A DNA stretch of 64,000 nucleotides from Clostridiales bacterium. GTDB lineage: Bacteria; Bacillota; Clostridia; Saccharofermentanales; Saccharofermentanaceae. The position numbers and the translations under genes are program-made. Location: assembly GCA_017513085.1 (NCBI GenBank), contig JAFWDK010000012.1, positions 1 to 64,000 on the forward strand, in the 5' to 3' direction. This document shows, one piece after another, positions 43,291 to 51,042 of the stretch (positions are counted from its first letter, which is position 1; each line of letters begins with the position of its first letter). The notes beneath the pieces were generated by a model. That model ran no database searches, was not told the origin of the DNA, and worked only from the letters and a program-made list of their open reading frames with translations.

Positions 43291-44928
43291 ATGAAGAACA
43301 GCGCGGAGGAGATCGGAAAGTTGAAGCAGCACTATACCCGAATGACGATAGTGATATGTGTGTTGATCCTTGTAGCGGTCCTGCTGGGTGGACTGTTCTT
43401 TTCTTATGCGAAAGTGAGTGCGATCAATGACGAGTATTTCGATTCATTAAGCGATCTTCATGAGACATTCGGCAGTAAATTTCAGAATGATTATTCCTCA
43501 TATACTGAAGAAATCTGCAATGCGTGTATCAATTGGCGGTACTTCACCATGCTCCGTGAAGAAGATGTCGGCTATTCAGGTTCTTTTGAATGGGAAGACT
43601 TGGTGACAAAAGAGATCCGCACGATCAAGTCGCAGGATTTTGTGAGGGTATATTATCTGCTTTCTGACGAACTTCGGGAGACAGAACAGAACCGCATCCT
43701 TCTGATCGATGAAAGCTTCGGGTATGGTAAGGTCCCTATGATGCTTGACTTTTCGGTCAATGCCAAGTGTGATGCGGTCTTTCTTTATGACGGCTTTATC
43801 ACCTATAAGCTTCGTTCCGGAGAGGAAACGAATACTTACTTTTTCGGAAAACCTAAACAGCTGGCCACGGTTCTGGAATATGAGGATACGGATTGGACTT
43901 CTTCAAAAGAACTCTACGGGGATTACTATTCGATGGCGAACAGTGCGTCTCAGGCGAGGCTGAATGAGGAAGCTTCGGAAATGTATACGAAGGTGATGGA
44001 GCAATACGAGAACGGCAAAGGCCTGAAGCTTTCGGAAAAAGGCTTTTGGACATCTTTCTGCATTTTTTCGGCGAGGACTTCGGGAAGAACGCCGGCGATG
44101 AGTTCCTGGGATACTTTTGTGTTTCATCCGATGAGGATCGTGTTCTTCCGATATATCCATGTGTATCTTCTGGCGCTTGTTGTTCTGCTGTTTATTCAGG
44201 GATCGGTCATCTTTGTGATGAGGAAAATGTATGTCAACCGGAGAAACTTCGAGGCGAGAAGCCGGAAACTGGCTAGGAGTGTGGCGCATGAGCTGAAAAC
44301 TCCGCTTGCAGTGACGAAGGCGTATGTGGAAAATTGGGAATATATTGATGAGAACGATCGGCCGGAGGTGGCCGAGAAGATCAATTCGGAAGTGGATCAT
44401 ATGACGAAGATGGTCAATAACCTGCTGAAACTCTCGAAAATGGACTCCGGAGATGTGCAGATCAATGCGGAAGAAGTGGAACTTCTCTCGTTGACGAAGT
44501 CGGTCTATAAGAGAATGGAGCCGCTTGTTCTGGAACGGGAGCTGGAGGTTTCTTGGAAGACCGATGAAGAGAACGGTGAATACTGTGTTTCGGCTGATCT
44601 GGAGATGATCCGCATGGTGATCGGAAACTTCTTATCCAATGCGTTGAAGTTTGCAAAGAAGAATGTTGTGATCTCGTTTGAGAAGAACGGAAAGAATGTG
44701 CGCTTCTCAATCAGAAATGACGGGACGACGATCGATCCGAAAGACAGTAAGAAAATATGGGATCTTTTCTATAAGACGGATAATGCGCGCACGGAACGGT
44801 TGAGCAGCAGCGGCGTGGGACTTGCGGCCAATAAGAGTATCCTGGAACTGCATAAGGCCGGATATGGTGTGAAGTGCGGCAAAGAAGAGACGGAATTCTG
44901 GTTTGAGATGAAGAAGGTGAAGAAATGA
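43291..44928 (+). CDS. Membrane sensor histidine kinase, OmpR-partner type
   Basis: A 545-residue kinase from the ATG at 43291; the frame opens at 43243 but gives an unlikely N-terminus. Two membrane helices (about 16-40 and about 289-312) flank an external sensor domain of about 245 residues. The cytoplasmic part has the H-box VAHELKTPL with H333, N-box NFLSNALKFAKK, and G2 SSSGVGLAANKSI. No ribosome binding site is clear. Its partner regulator overlaps by 4 bases. Placed right after the exporter genes, it may sense the substrate or the envelope stress that the exporter relieves. Confidence 0.92.
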   Translation: MKNSAEEIGKLKQHYTRMTIVICVLILVAVLLGGLFFSYAKVSAINDEYFDSLSDLHETFGSKFQNDYSSYTEEICNACINWRYFTMLREEDVGYSGSFEWEDLVTKEIRTIKSQDFVRVYYLLSDELRETEQNRILLIDESFGYGKVPMMLDFSVNAKCDAVFLYDGFITYKLRSGEETNTYFFGKPKQLATVLEYEDTDWTSSKELYGDYYSMANSASQARLNEEASEMYTKVMEQYENGKGLKLSEKGFWTSFCIFSARTSGRTPAMSSWDTFVFHPMRIVFFRYIHVYLLALVVLLFIQGSVIFVMRKMYVNRRNFEARSRKLARSVAHELKTPLAVTKAYVENWEYIDENDRPEVAEKINSEVDHMTKMVNNLLKLSKMDSGDVQINAEEVELLSLTKSVYKRMEPLVLERELEVSWKTDEENGEYCVSADLEMIRMVIGNFLSNALKFAKKNVVISFEKNGKNVRFSIRNDGTTIDPKDSKKIWDLFYKTDNARTERLSSSGVGLAANKSILELHKAGYGVKCGKEETEFWFEMKKVKK

Positions 44929-45614
44929 CACAGGACAAGCAGTATAGAGTGCTTCTGGCTGAGGATGATGTAGCGCTTCGTTCCATTGCGGCGACCGTTT
45001 TCAGAAAGAACGGATATGAAGTGGACGTGGTCGGGAACGGGGACGATGCCTGTGTGATGGTCGAGAGAAATCAGTATGATGCGATCATATTGGACATCAT
45101 GATGCCCGGTAAAGACGGAAAAGAAGTCTGCAAGTATATCCGGAGCCGTTATGACGTGCCGGTGATCTTCCTGACTGCTTTGGGTTCGGAGAACGATATC
45201 GTGGCGGGCTACGAGATCGGTGCGGATGAGTATGTGACCAAGCCGTATTCCACGAAGCTTCTTCTCATGAAGCTCAATGCCCTGATCACGCGTTATCGGG
45301 GTCTTCTGGTGAAGGAAGGGCGGATCGTGGTCGATGAGATCGTGATCGAGCCGGCAAGAAGACAGGTTACCGTAAACGGCAAAAAGATCGAGGTCTCGCC
45401 GAAAGAATATGATCTGCTGCTTTTCTTCGTGGAGAATAAGGAGCGTATCTTGAGCCGTGAACTGATCCTGGACAAGGTCTGGGGCGACGATTACGAAGGG
45501 TATGACCGGGCGGTCGATACCTATGTCAAAAAACTGCGCGCGACGCTGGGCGATGCAAGTTACCACATCGAGACCGTGATCAAGTGCGGATATATGTGGA
45601 AAAACAAAGCGTAA
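44925..45614 (+). CDS. OmpR/PhoB-type response regulator
   Basis: A 229-residue regulator with a receiver domain (about 8-120; D57 in ILDIMMPGKDG, Lys in VTKPYS) and a winged-helix DNA-binding domain (about 135-229; SPKEYDLLLFFVENKERILSRE, then RAVDTYVKKLR). It is the partner of the kinase that overlaps it (ATGA). The gene converges with the pyrophosphatase gene; a GCGTAAC/GTTACGC pairing spans the end of the gene. Confidence 0.96.
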   Translation: MTQDKQYRVLLAEDDVALRSIAATVFRKNGYEVDVVGNGDDACVMVERNQYDAIILDIMMPGKDGKEVCKYIRSRYDVPVIFLTALGSENDIVAGYEIGADEYVTKPYSTKLLLMKLNALITRYRGLLVKEGRIVVDEIVIEPARRQVTVNGKKIEVSPKEYDLLLFFVENKERILSRELILDKVWGDDYEGYDRAVDTYVKKLRATLGDASYHIETVIKCGYMWKNKA

Positions 45615-45632
45615 CGACAGATGCCGTTACGC
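45609..45632. terminator. Possible bidirectional hairpin between convergent genes
   Basis: GCGTAAC and GTTACGC (7 bp) enclose 10 nt, and include the regulator's stop codon. No T-run is present on either side, so it may be only a weak terminator. It sits between the regulator (+) and pyrophosphatase (-) ends. Confidence 0.35.
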
Positions 45633-45658
45633 CTATACTGCAAGTTTGTGATTTCGGA

Positions 45659-47269
45659 TCATCCCCACAATGCTGTGAGCATCGGGATGATCTGTTTCTT
45701 TCTCGACATGACGCCCGGAAGGAATACGTGATTGTCTTTCGGCTCGACGTTGAAGGCGAAGCGGATGGTGTCGTCCTCGCCGACGTAGAGGAGCTCGGTG
45801 CCTTCCTGCAAAACATCGGTAAGCATCAGGATCACGAAGTCGTAGCCGCGCTCGGTGCGGAGCGTGTTCATGTGAGCAAGGAATTCGTCCTTTCTGTCGA
45901 GCATCTTGAACGAGTCGATGCAGATGATCTGCGCCACGCCAAGAGTATGCTCGGCGATATGGAATTCTTTGAAGTCCGCCTTGAAAAGCTCTTCCACCGT
46001 TTTGCTCTCAAATGAGGAGGCGAAGAGGTCGTGCCCGAGTTCGTCGATCGAGACGCCGGCGATCCTTGCCAGGCGTTCGGCCATGGCGATGTCGCGCTGG
46101 GTGCAGGTCGGGGATTTGAACATGACGGTATCGGAAAGGATCGCTGCGCACATGAGGCCGGCCATCTTGACCGAAGGCATGACGCCGTTTTCCTGATAGA
46201 GTTCCGTAATGATCGTCGTCGTGCTGCCGACAGGTTCGTTACGCATCGCGATCGGCTGGGTCGTCTGGATATCCGCGAGGCGGTGGTGGTCGATGATCCC
46301 TAAGATCTCGGCCTGCTCAAGTCCCGGAACAGCCTGAGCCAATTCGTTATGGTCGACCAGAACGACTCTTTTTCTTCTGGGACGCAGCAAATGGTAACGT
46401 GACAGGGTTCCGACGACTTTTCCGTTCTCGTCTAATACAGGATAGCTTCTGAAACGGCTCTTCAGCACGACTTCACGTACATCGTCGATATAGTCGGTCA
46501 GGTGGAAGCACTCGATGTCACCGGTAAAGCAGGCTCGTGCGATCGGGATCGCCTGATAGATCAGCTTGGCGACTTTGTTGGCGTCTAAAGGAGTGGAAAT
46601 GACACAGGTCGAAGTCGGCTTGGAGAACCAGGACGGATCAACGTCCGTCTGGCAAAGGATCAGGCAGTTAACACCTATCTCGAGGGCGCGCTTGACCATG
46701 TCATCCTGATTTCCGCAGATGACGATGGAATCTTTCGAACTGAACAGAAGGTTCTCACAGGTCTGCGGAAGGGCAATGGAGATCTCGCCGGAGATGGCGT
46801 CCACGGTGATATCGTTTTCGTTGACGATCCGTCCTTCGAGTACGCTTAGAAGGTTGAAGAGCGGTACATCGTCGATCCTTGGTTCGTGGATGGTCGACAT
46901 GTTATAGGATGCGATATCGCTGGAGGAGAGTATGCCGTGAAGCGTACCGTCCTCGTTGATGACCGGGATCACGGTGGTCTGTCCGTCGTTCATGGTATTC
47001 CACGCAAGCTCAAGCGTGACGGATGCATTTAACGCCGGAGGAGTATCGAAATCCAGATCTTTGACCTGGGTACGTACGTCGCGCAGACGCATCGGTGTTT
47101 CAAAACCGAACCTCTGGAGCATTCTCTTGGTCTCGTCACTCAGGTGATCAAGGCGGGCGGCGGTGTAGTCCTGTTCGCCCAGCGCATGCTTCAGTGCCGT
47201 ATAAGCCATCGCCGATACGACGGTATCGGTGTCCGGATTCTTGTGACCAACAACATAGATCTCACTCAT
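45659..47269 (-). CDS. ppaC: Manganese-dependent inorganic pyrophosphatase with CBS-DRTGG-CBS insert
   Basis: A 536-residue member of the DHH family II pyrophosphatases. The start at 47269 (MSEIYVVGHKNPDTD) has GAGGG ahead of it; the frame extends further upstream without sense. The DHH catalytic domain is split by a regulatory insert: first part with VGHKNPDTDTV, then CBS domain, DRTGG domain (about 130-240), CBS domain, then DHN and IIDHHRL metal-binding motifs and the DHHA2 domain (SRKKQ at the C-terminus). Such CBS-PPases are inhibited by AMP/ADP and activated by ATP or diadenosine polyphosphates. It hydrolyses pyrophosphate in the cytosol. It is transcribed opposite to most genes here, after GH43. 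Confidence 0.96.
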   Translation of the reverse strand: MSEIYVVGHKNPDTDTVVSAMAYTALKHALGEQDYTAARLDHLSDETKRMLQRFGFETPMRLRDVRTQVKDLDFDTPPALNASVTLELAWNTMNDGQTTVIPVINEDGTLHGILSSSDIASYNMSTIHEPRIDDVPLFNLLSVLEGRIVNENDITVDAISGEISIALPQTCENLLFSSKDSIVICGNQDDMVKRALEIGVNCLILCQTDVDPSWFSKPTSTCVISTPLDANKVAKLIYQAIPIARACFTGDIECFHLTDYIDDVREVVLKSRFRSYPVLDENGKVVGTLSRYHLLRPRRKRVVLVDHNELAQAVPGLEQAEILGIIDHHRLADIQTTQPIAMRNEPVGSTTTIITELYQENGVMPSVKMAGLMCAAILSDTVMFKSPTCTQRDIAMAERLARIAGVSIDELGHDLFASSFESKTVEELFKADFKEFHIAEHTLGVAQIICIDSFKMLDRKDEFLAHMNTLRTERGYDFVILMLTDVLQEGTELLYVGEDDTIRFAFNVEPKDNHVFLPGVMSRKKQIIPMLTALWG

Positions 47270-47359
47270 TGTTTTTCCCTCGCTTGCTATTTCAGATATA
47301 TAACCGGTCCGGAAAGCCTGGTAGTGGTATCGGGATCGGTGGCGGAGCACCTCCCGGGA

Positions 47360-48844
47360 TCAGACCTGGAAGACGAATCCGTAGAAGTCGAAGAGGTTTC
47401 TTCCTTCCATATAGTGACCGCCCCAGCCCTTGTAGCGTCCTTCTACGAGGAAGTAGATCGCGTGCTTGCCGGTAAGTCCTTCAACGGTAGCCGTAACGAT
47501 GCCGGCGTTAGAAGAGAAGGAGCAGGAACCGATCTCGTGTCCTTCGTGGGACAGACCGAAACGATCGGTGTATTCCTTGGCGGAGAACTGCTCGAGGACC
47601 TTGCCGCTGAAACCGTACACCTGGGTGGAAGCGGACTCTCTGGCCGCCATCTTATCCTTGGCATTCGGCTCATCCGGGAAGATCGGACGGGCATATTTCC
47701 GGAGAGCTTCTTCCGGCACGCCGTCGGCGAAGATATGGATCGTGCCGCTCATGTAGCAGTTGTCCAGCTTCATGACGCACTTCATCTCGCTTCCGGAGTG
47801 GTTGCCGAAATCGTAGTATTTGAAACCGAAAACGGAACCGTCGGAGATCTTCGTGATACACTGGTCGAAAGGCGTTCTCTCCGTGATCGTCGCTCCGTTC
47901 GTGAGCACGCAAGCCATCTGCGGATTGATCATCCTGTACGGATTGAGAACATCCTCGAATCCCTGAGAAGTCATCTCCGCCTGGGTAAATGTGCCGTCAT
48001 CCTTGAGTTCAAGCTTGTCGACACAGCCGACACGGCTCATGATGGAACCATTTGTCATCTTATGGTAGAAGATGTACCACTGGTCGCCGACTTTGCCGAC
48101 AGAACCATGGTCGTTTCCGCCCGGATAGTCGCAACCGGAATCCACGAGTGTACCCTTGAATTCAAAAGGACCCGTCGGGGAGTCGGATACGGCGTAGACC
48201 AGCTGGCTGGTGGGCTCTGCGGAAGAATAGATCATGTAGTACTTGCCGTTGATCTTTCTCGGCGAACAAGCCTCGAAGAAATAGAACGGCGCCGTGTTCG
48301 GGATGATGTCCATCTTAAAAGATCCGTCGATGACTTCGTACATGTTGTCCGGGTTGACCTCGACCATGTAGGAGCGGAGGAAGCCGCAGTAAACATAGAC
48401 GCGTCCGTCATCGTCGACCAGAACGCCCGGATCGATGAAGATACCGCCGTCCGGGTGATTCTCGATGTTGTACTTGTAGCGGGAAATCAGCTTAAAAGGA
48501 CCTTCCGGCTTGTCGGCAACGGCTACGCAGCCTGCAGCATTCTGAATATATGCGTAAAGGTAGTATTTCCCGTCCTTTTCCACAACGTCCGGCGCGAAGA
48601 GGCGGCCGTCCGTCCAATCCGTGTCGGAAGGATGTCCGGGAAAATCTCTGGTGGCAAAAGCAATACCGTGGGAAGTCCAGTTGGTCGGGTCGCTGACCGG
48701 TGCGGACCAGACTTTCAGACAGAAATCACAGAATTCATCAGTGTCGGCATTATCATGGGATCCGTAGATGTAGACACGGTCTCCGAAGATACGCGGTTCG
48801 CCGTCCGGAATATGTTCCCACATGGGTAAATATGGATTTGCCAT
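47360..48844 (-). CDS. Glycoside hydrolase family 43 enzyme with C-terminal CBM6-like domain
   Basis: A 494-residue protein without a signal peptide, so likely cytoplasmic. It has the five-bladed propeller pattern of GH43 (GEPRIFGDRVYIYGSHD, LFAPDVVEKDGKYYLYAY, FIDPGVLVDDDGRVYVYCG, FFEACSPRKINGKYYMIYS), with the acidic residues expected to serve in catalysis, and a C-terminal beta-sandwich like CBM6 (from about 345). GH43 enzymes remove arabinose or xylose from plant oligosaccharides. A cytoplasmic form would act on imported oligosaccharides. GGAGA precedes the start. It is the first gene of a two-gene minus-strand unit with the pyrophosphatase, 90 bp apart. Confidence 0.92.
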   Translation of the reverse strand: MANPYLPMWEHIPDGEPRIFGDRVYIYGSHDNADTDEFCDFCLKVWSAPVSDPTNWTSHGIAFATRDFPGHPSDTDWTDGRLFAPDVVEKDGKYYLYAYIQNAAGCVAVADKPEGPFKLISRYKYNIENHPDGGIFIDPGVLVDDDGRVYVYCGFLRSYMVEVNPDNMYEVIDGSFKMDIIPNTAPFYFFEACSPRKINGKYYMIYSSAEPTSQLVYAVSDSPTGPFEFKGTLVDSGCDYPGGNDHGSVGKVGDQWYIFYHKMTNGSIMSRVGCVDKLELKDDGTFTQAEMTSQGFEDVLNPYRMINPQMACVLTNGATITERTPFDQCITKISDGSVFGFKYYDFGNHSGSEMKCVMKLDNCYMSGTIHIFADGVPEEALRKYARPIFPDEPNAKDKMAARESASTQVYGFSGKVLEQFSAKEYTDRFGLSHEGHEIGSCSFSSNAGIVTATVEGLTGKHAIYFLVEGRYKGWGGHYMEGRNLFDFYGFVFQV

Positions 48845-48880
48845 AGAAAAATCTCCTTTATGTTCAGCAAGTTTTTTTCA

Positions 48881-48913
48881 ATTATAGCAAAATCGGAACG
48901 ATAAATGTATAAT
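48881..48913. promoter_or_regulatory. Putative divergent promoters
   Basis: Two perfect -10 boxes face away: TATAAT on the minus strand (48886-48881) towards the GH43 gene, and TATAAT on the plus strand (48908-48913) towards the gene at 48943. Neither has a good -35 box. Confidence 0.4.
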
Positions 48914-48942
48914 CAAATAGTTTAGGAAAGGAAGATCCGCTG

Positions 48943-49971
48943 ATGCATTTTTATCCGTTCGTTGATTCATACTGTATGTTCTTCATTTATGCCTTCCTGG
49001 GATGGATCCTGGAAGTTATCTATTACGGCATCGATGAGGGAAGATTCATCAACAGAGGATTTCTTAACGGCCCGCTTTGCCCGGTCTACGGCGTCGGCTT
49101 TTACGGCGTTATCCTGATCCTCGAGAAGATCAAGTTCAATTTCTTCCTTTTGTTCTTCGGCTCCATGATCATCTGCACATTCGTCGAATTCTGGGCCGGA
49201 TACATTCTTTTCAAGATCTTCAAGATGCGCTGGTGGGACTACACGGACGAGAAACTGAACCTTTGGGGTTTTATCTGTCCGAAGTTCTCTCTTTACTGGG
49301 GCATCGCCTGTTCTTTCGGTATTTACGTCCTGCACCCGAGCGTGCTGTGGCTTCTCAATAAGACACCGGACTGGCTTCAGATCCTGACACTCGGCTTTTT
49401 GTCGATCATACTGGTCTGCGATATCGTCGCGACGGTATGCGCGCTGGTGGGCCTGAAGAAGCGGATCCTCATTATCGGCGGTATTTCCGGCGAGATGAAG
49501 GTGATCTCGGACAAGATCGGCGGCGGGATCTATGGCGGCGTCGATACGGTCATCACGAAGAGTCAGCCGACCCGAGATGCCTATAATGACTGGCGGGAGC
49601 TTTACCGTAAGCATCGTAAGGAGGAAAAAGCACTGGCCAAGGTCCATCGTGATGAGGAGCGGGCGCTTCTTGCCAAGATGAAGCCGAAGGAGATCAAGAT
49701 CGGAAGTCCGAAGGAGGCCTTGGGCAATACCAAGGATGCGATCGGGAAGAAGGTCACCGGGTTTGCCAAGCTGGTGCGCCATACCGAGAAGCGTATCGTG
49801 CAGACCGTAAGCATCAATATCAGCGGCTACGGTAAGATCGCGTTAAGCAATATCAGCAACTTGAGCAAGCGTCTCCCACGCATCCGTGGCGGTGCAAGTG
49901 AGGAAGCGGTCGAGAAAGAGGAATTCCTCAAGCAGATCGAAATGCTTGAAAATAATGAAGATGACGAGTAA
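48943..49971 (+). CDS. CmpB-type (PF06541) putative ABC-transporter permease-like membrane protein
   Basis: A 342-residue protein. The first 190 residues contain five membrane helices and the family signature (FLGWILEVIYYGIDEGRFINRGFLNGPLCPVYGVG split over two segments), typical of the ABC_trans_CmpB family found widely in Clostridia. The C-terminal 150 residues are highly charged and lysine-rich, probably cytoplasmic and helical (KHRKEEKALAKVHRDEER). Despite the family name there is no proof of transport. It has its own likely promoter, and AGGAAAGGAAG as ribosome binding region. Confidence 0.85.
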   Translation: MHFYPFVDSYCMFFIYAFLGWILEVIYYGIDEGRFINRGFLNGPLCPVYGVGFYGVILILEKIKFNFFLLFFGSMIICTFVEFWAGYILFKIFKMRWWDYTDEKLNLWGFICPKFSLYWGIACSFGIYVLHPSVLWLLNKTPDWLQILTLGFLSIILVCDIVATVCALVGLKKRILIIGGISGEMKVISDKIGGGIYGGVDTVITKSQPTRDAYNDWRELYRKHRKEEKALAKVHRDEERALLAKMKPKEIKIGSPKEALGNTKDAIGKKVTGFAKLVRHTEKRIVQTVSINISGYGKIALSNISNLSKRLPRIRGGASEEAVEKEEFLKQIEMLENNEDDE

Positions 49972-50081
49972 TTCGTTTTTTGTTTAATCTTTTAATATAT
50001 TTTAATATGTGGTATCCTAAACGTAATTTGGGGCACGGCGCTGACTCGCTTGAGCGGCTTCGTGGATAAGGATGCTTTGAG

Positions 50082-51041
50082 ATGAAACACATATTTATTA
50101 TCAATCCTCGGGCAGGAAAAGAGAAAGAGAATATATCTGTCCGCGTGCGCGCTTTTATCGCTACCAGACCGGATCTGGAGGCGCTGGTGTTCACGACGGA
50201 ATATTGCGGCCACGAGACCATCCTCGTCGGGCGTCTCTGCCATATTTTCGAAGATGAGACAATCCGCCTTTATATCTGCGGTGGTTCCGGCACACTCTGC
50301 CGCGCCGTCAGCGGCATCCCGAACCTGGCTATGGTCGAGGTTGCCTTTTTCCCGTGTGGCATGACCAATGACATCCTGAAGGTTTTCGAAGGAGAGGCCG
50401 AGCCTTTCCGTCAGCTGAACGCACTGGTCAACGGTACGCCGATGTATCTCGATCTTCTGGACTTTGGTTTTGGCAAAGCACTGAATTTCTGTTCGACGGG
50501 TTTCGATGCGAAGGTTTCTTCGGATATTAACAGTCTGGCGCGCTTCTCCATCGTCGGCTCGAAGCTTCCTTACTATCTGGCGATCATAAGAAATGCGATC
50601 GCAGTCAGACATTCCATGTATACCATCAATATCGACGGACATGATTTTTCAGGAAGAAAGACCATGATCACGGCGCTGAACGGCATCACCTACGTAGGAT
50701 CGTTCAATCCTTTCGAGCGGGCATGCCCGGTCAATGCGAAGATGAAGGTGATCCTTTACGATGCGGTGTCCATGTTTGCCGTCGCCAAGCATATGAACCA
50801 CTACCGTCACGGGCGGCTTGATAAGATCGGCGCGTCCATCGTGACATTGGAGGGAAGCGAGCTTCGTGTCAAAGCTCCTGAGGGAAGAAATATGTACTTC
50901 GCCGCTGACGGGGAGACGTTCCCGATCAAGGAGTACCATAACGAATATGCGCTCCGCGTTATGCCGGCCGCGCTGAAGTTCGTGCTTCCGCAGAATGTTG
51001 TACTTAAAGAACAGTGCCGTGAATCGGAAGGAGGGGTCTGA
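50082..51041 (+). CDS. Diacylglycerol-kinase-fold lipid kinase-like protein with altered GGDGT motif
   Basis: A 319-residue protein of the YegS/DgkB-type fold: N-terminal HIFIINPRAGK, the substrate region SGFDAKV, and the C-terminal FAADGETFP (equivalent to the usual DGE). The nucleotide-binding motif that is GGDGT in active kinases reads G-G-S-G-T here (G67-T71, S69 in place of Asp), and the usual GTGNDF is PCGMTNDI. The rest of the fold is complete and the length is normal. It may be a variant kinase with an unusual substrate or a pseudo-kinase. TATCCT preceded by TGG about 70 bp upstream may be its promoter. The hybrid kinase follows 1 bp after the stop. Confidence 0.82.
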   Translation: MKHIFIINPRAGKEKENISVRVRAFIATRPDLEALVFTTEYCGHETILVGRLCHIFEDETIRLYICGGSGTLCRAVSGIPNLAMVEVAFFPCGMTNDILKVFEGEAEPFRQLNALVNGTPMYLDLLDFGFGKALNFCSTGFDAKVSSDINSLARFSIVGSKLPYYLAIIRNAIAVRHSMYTINIDGHDFSGRKTMITALNGITYVGSFNPFERACPVNAKMKVILYDAVSMFAVAKHMNHYRHGRLDKIGASIVTLEGSELRVKAPEGRNMYFAADGETFPIKEYHNEYALRVMPAALKFVLPQNVVLKEQCRESEGGV

Positions 51042-51042
51042 G

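Noticed and set aside
47144-48829. 561-codon plus-strand frame
   Set aside because: Mirror of the GH43 gene on the minus strand; the GH43 motifs and start site are clear, while this frame shows no known domain.
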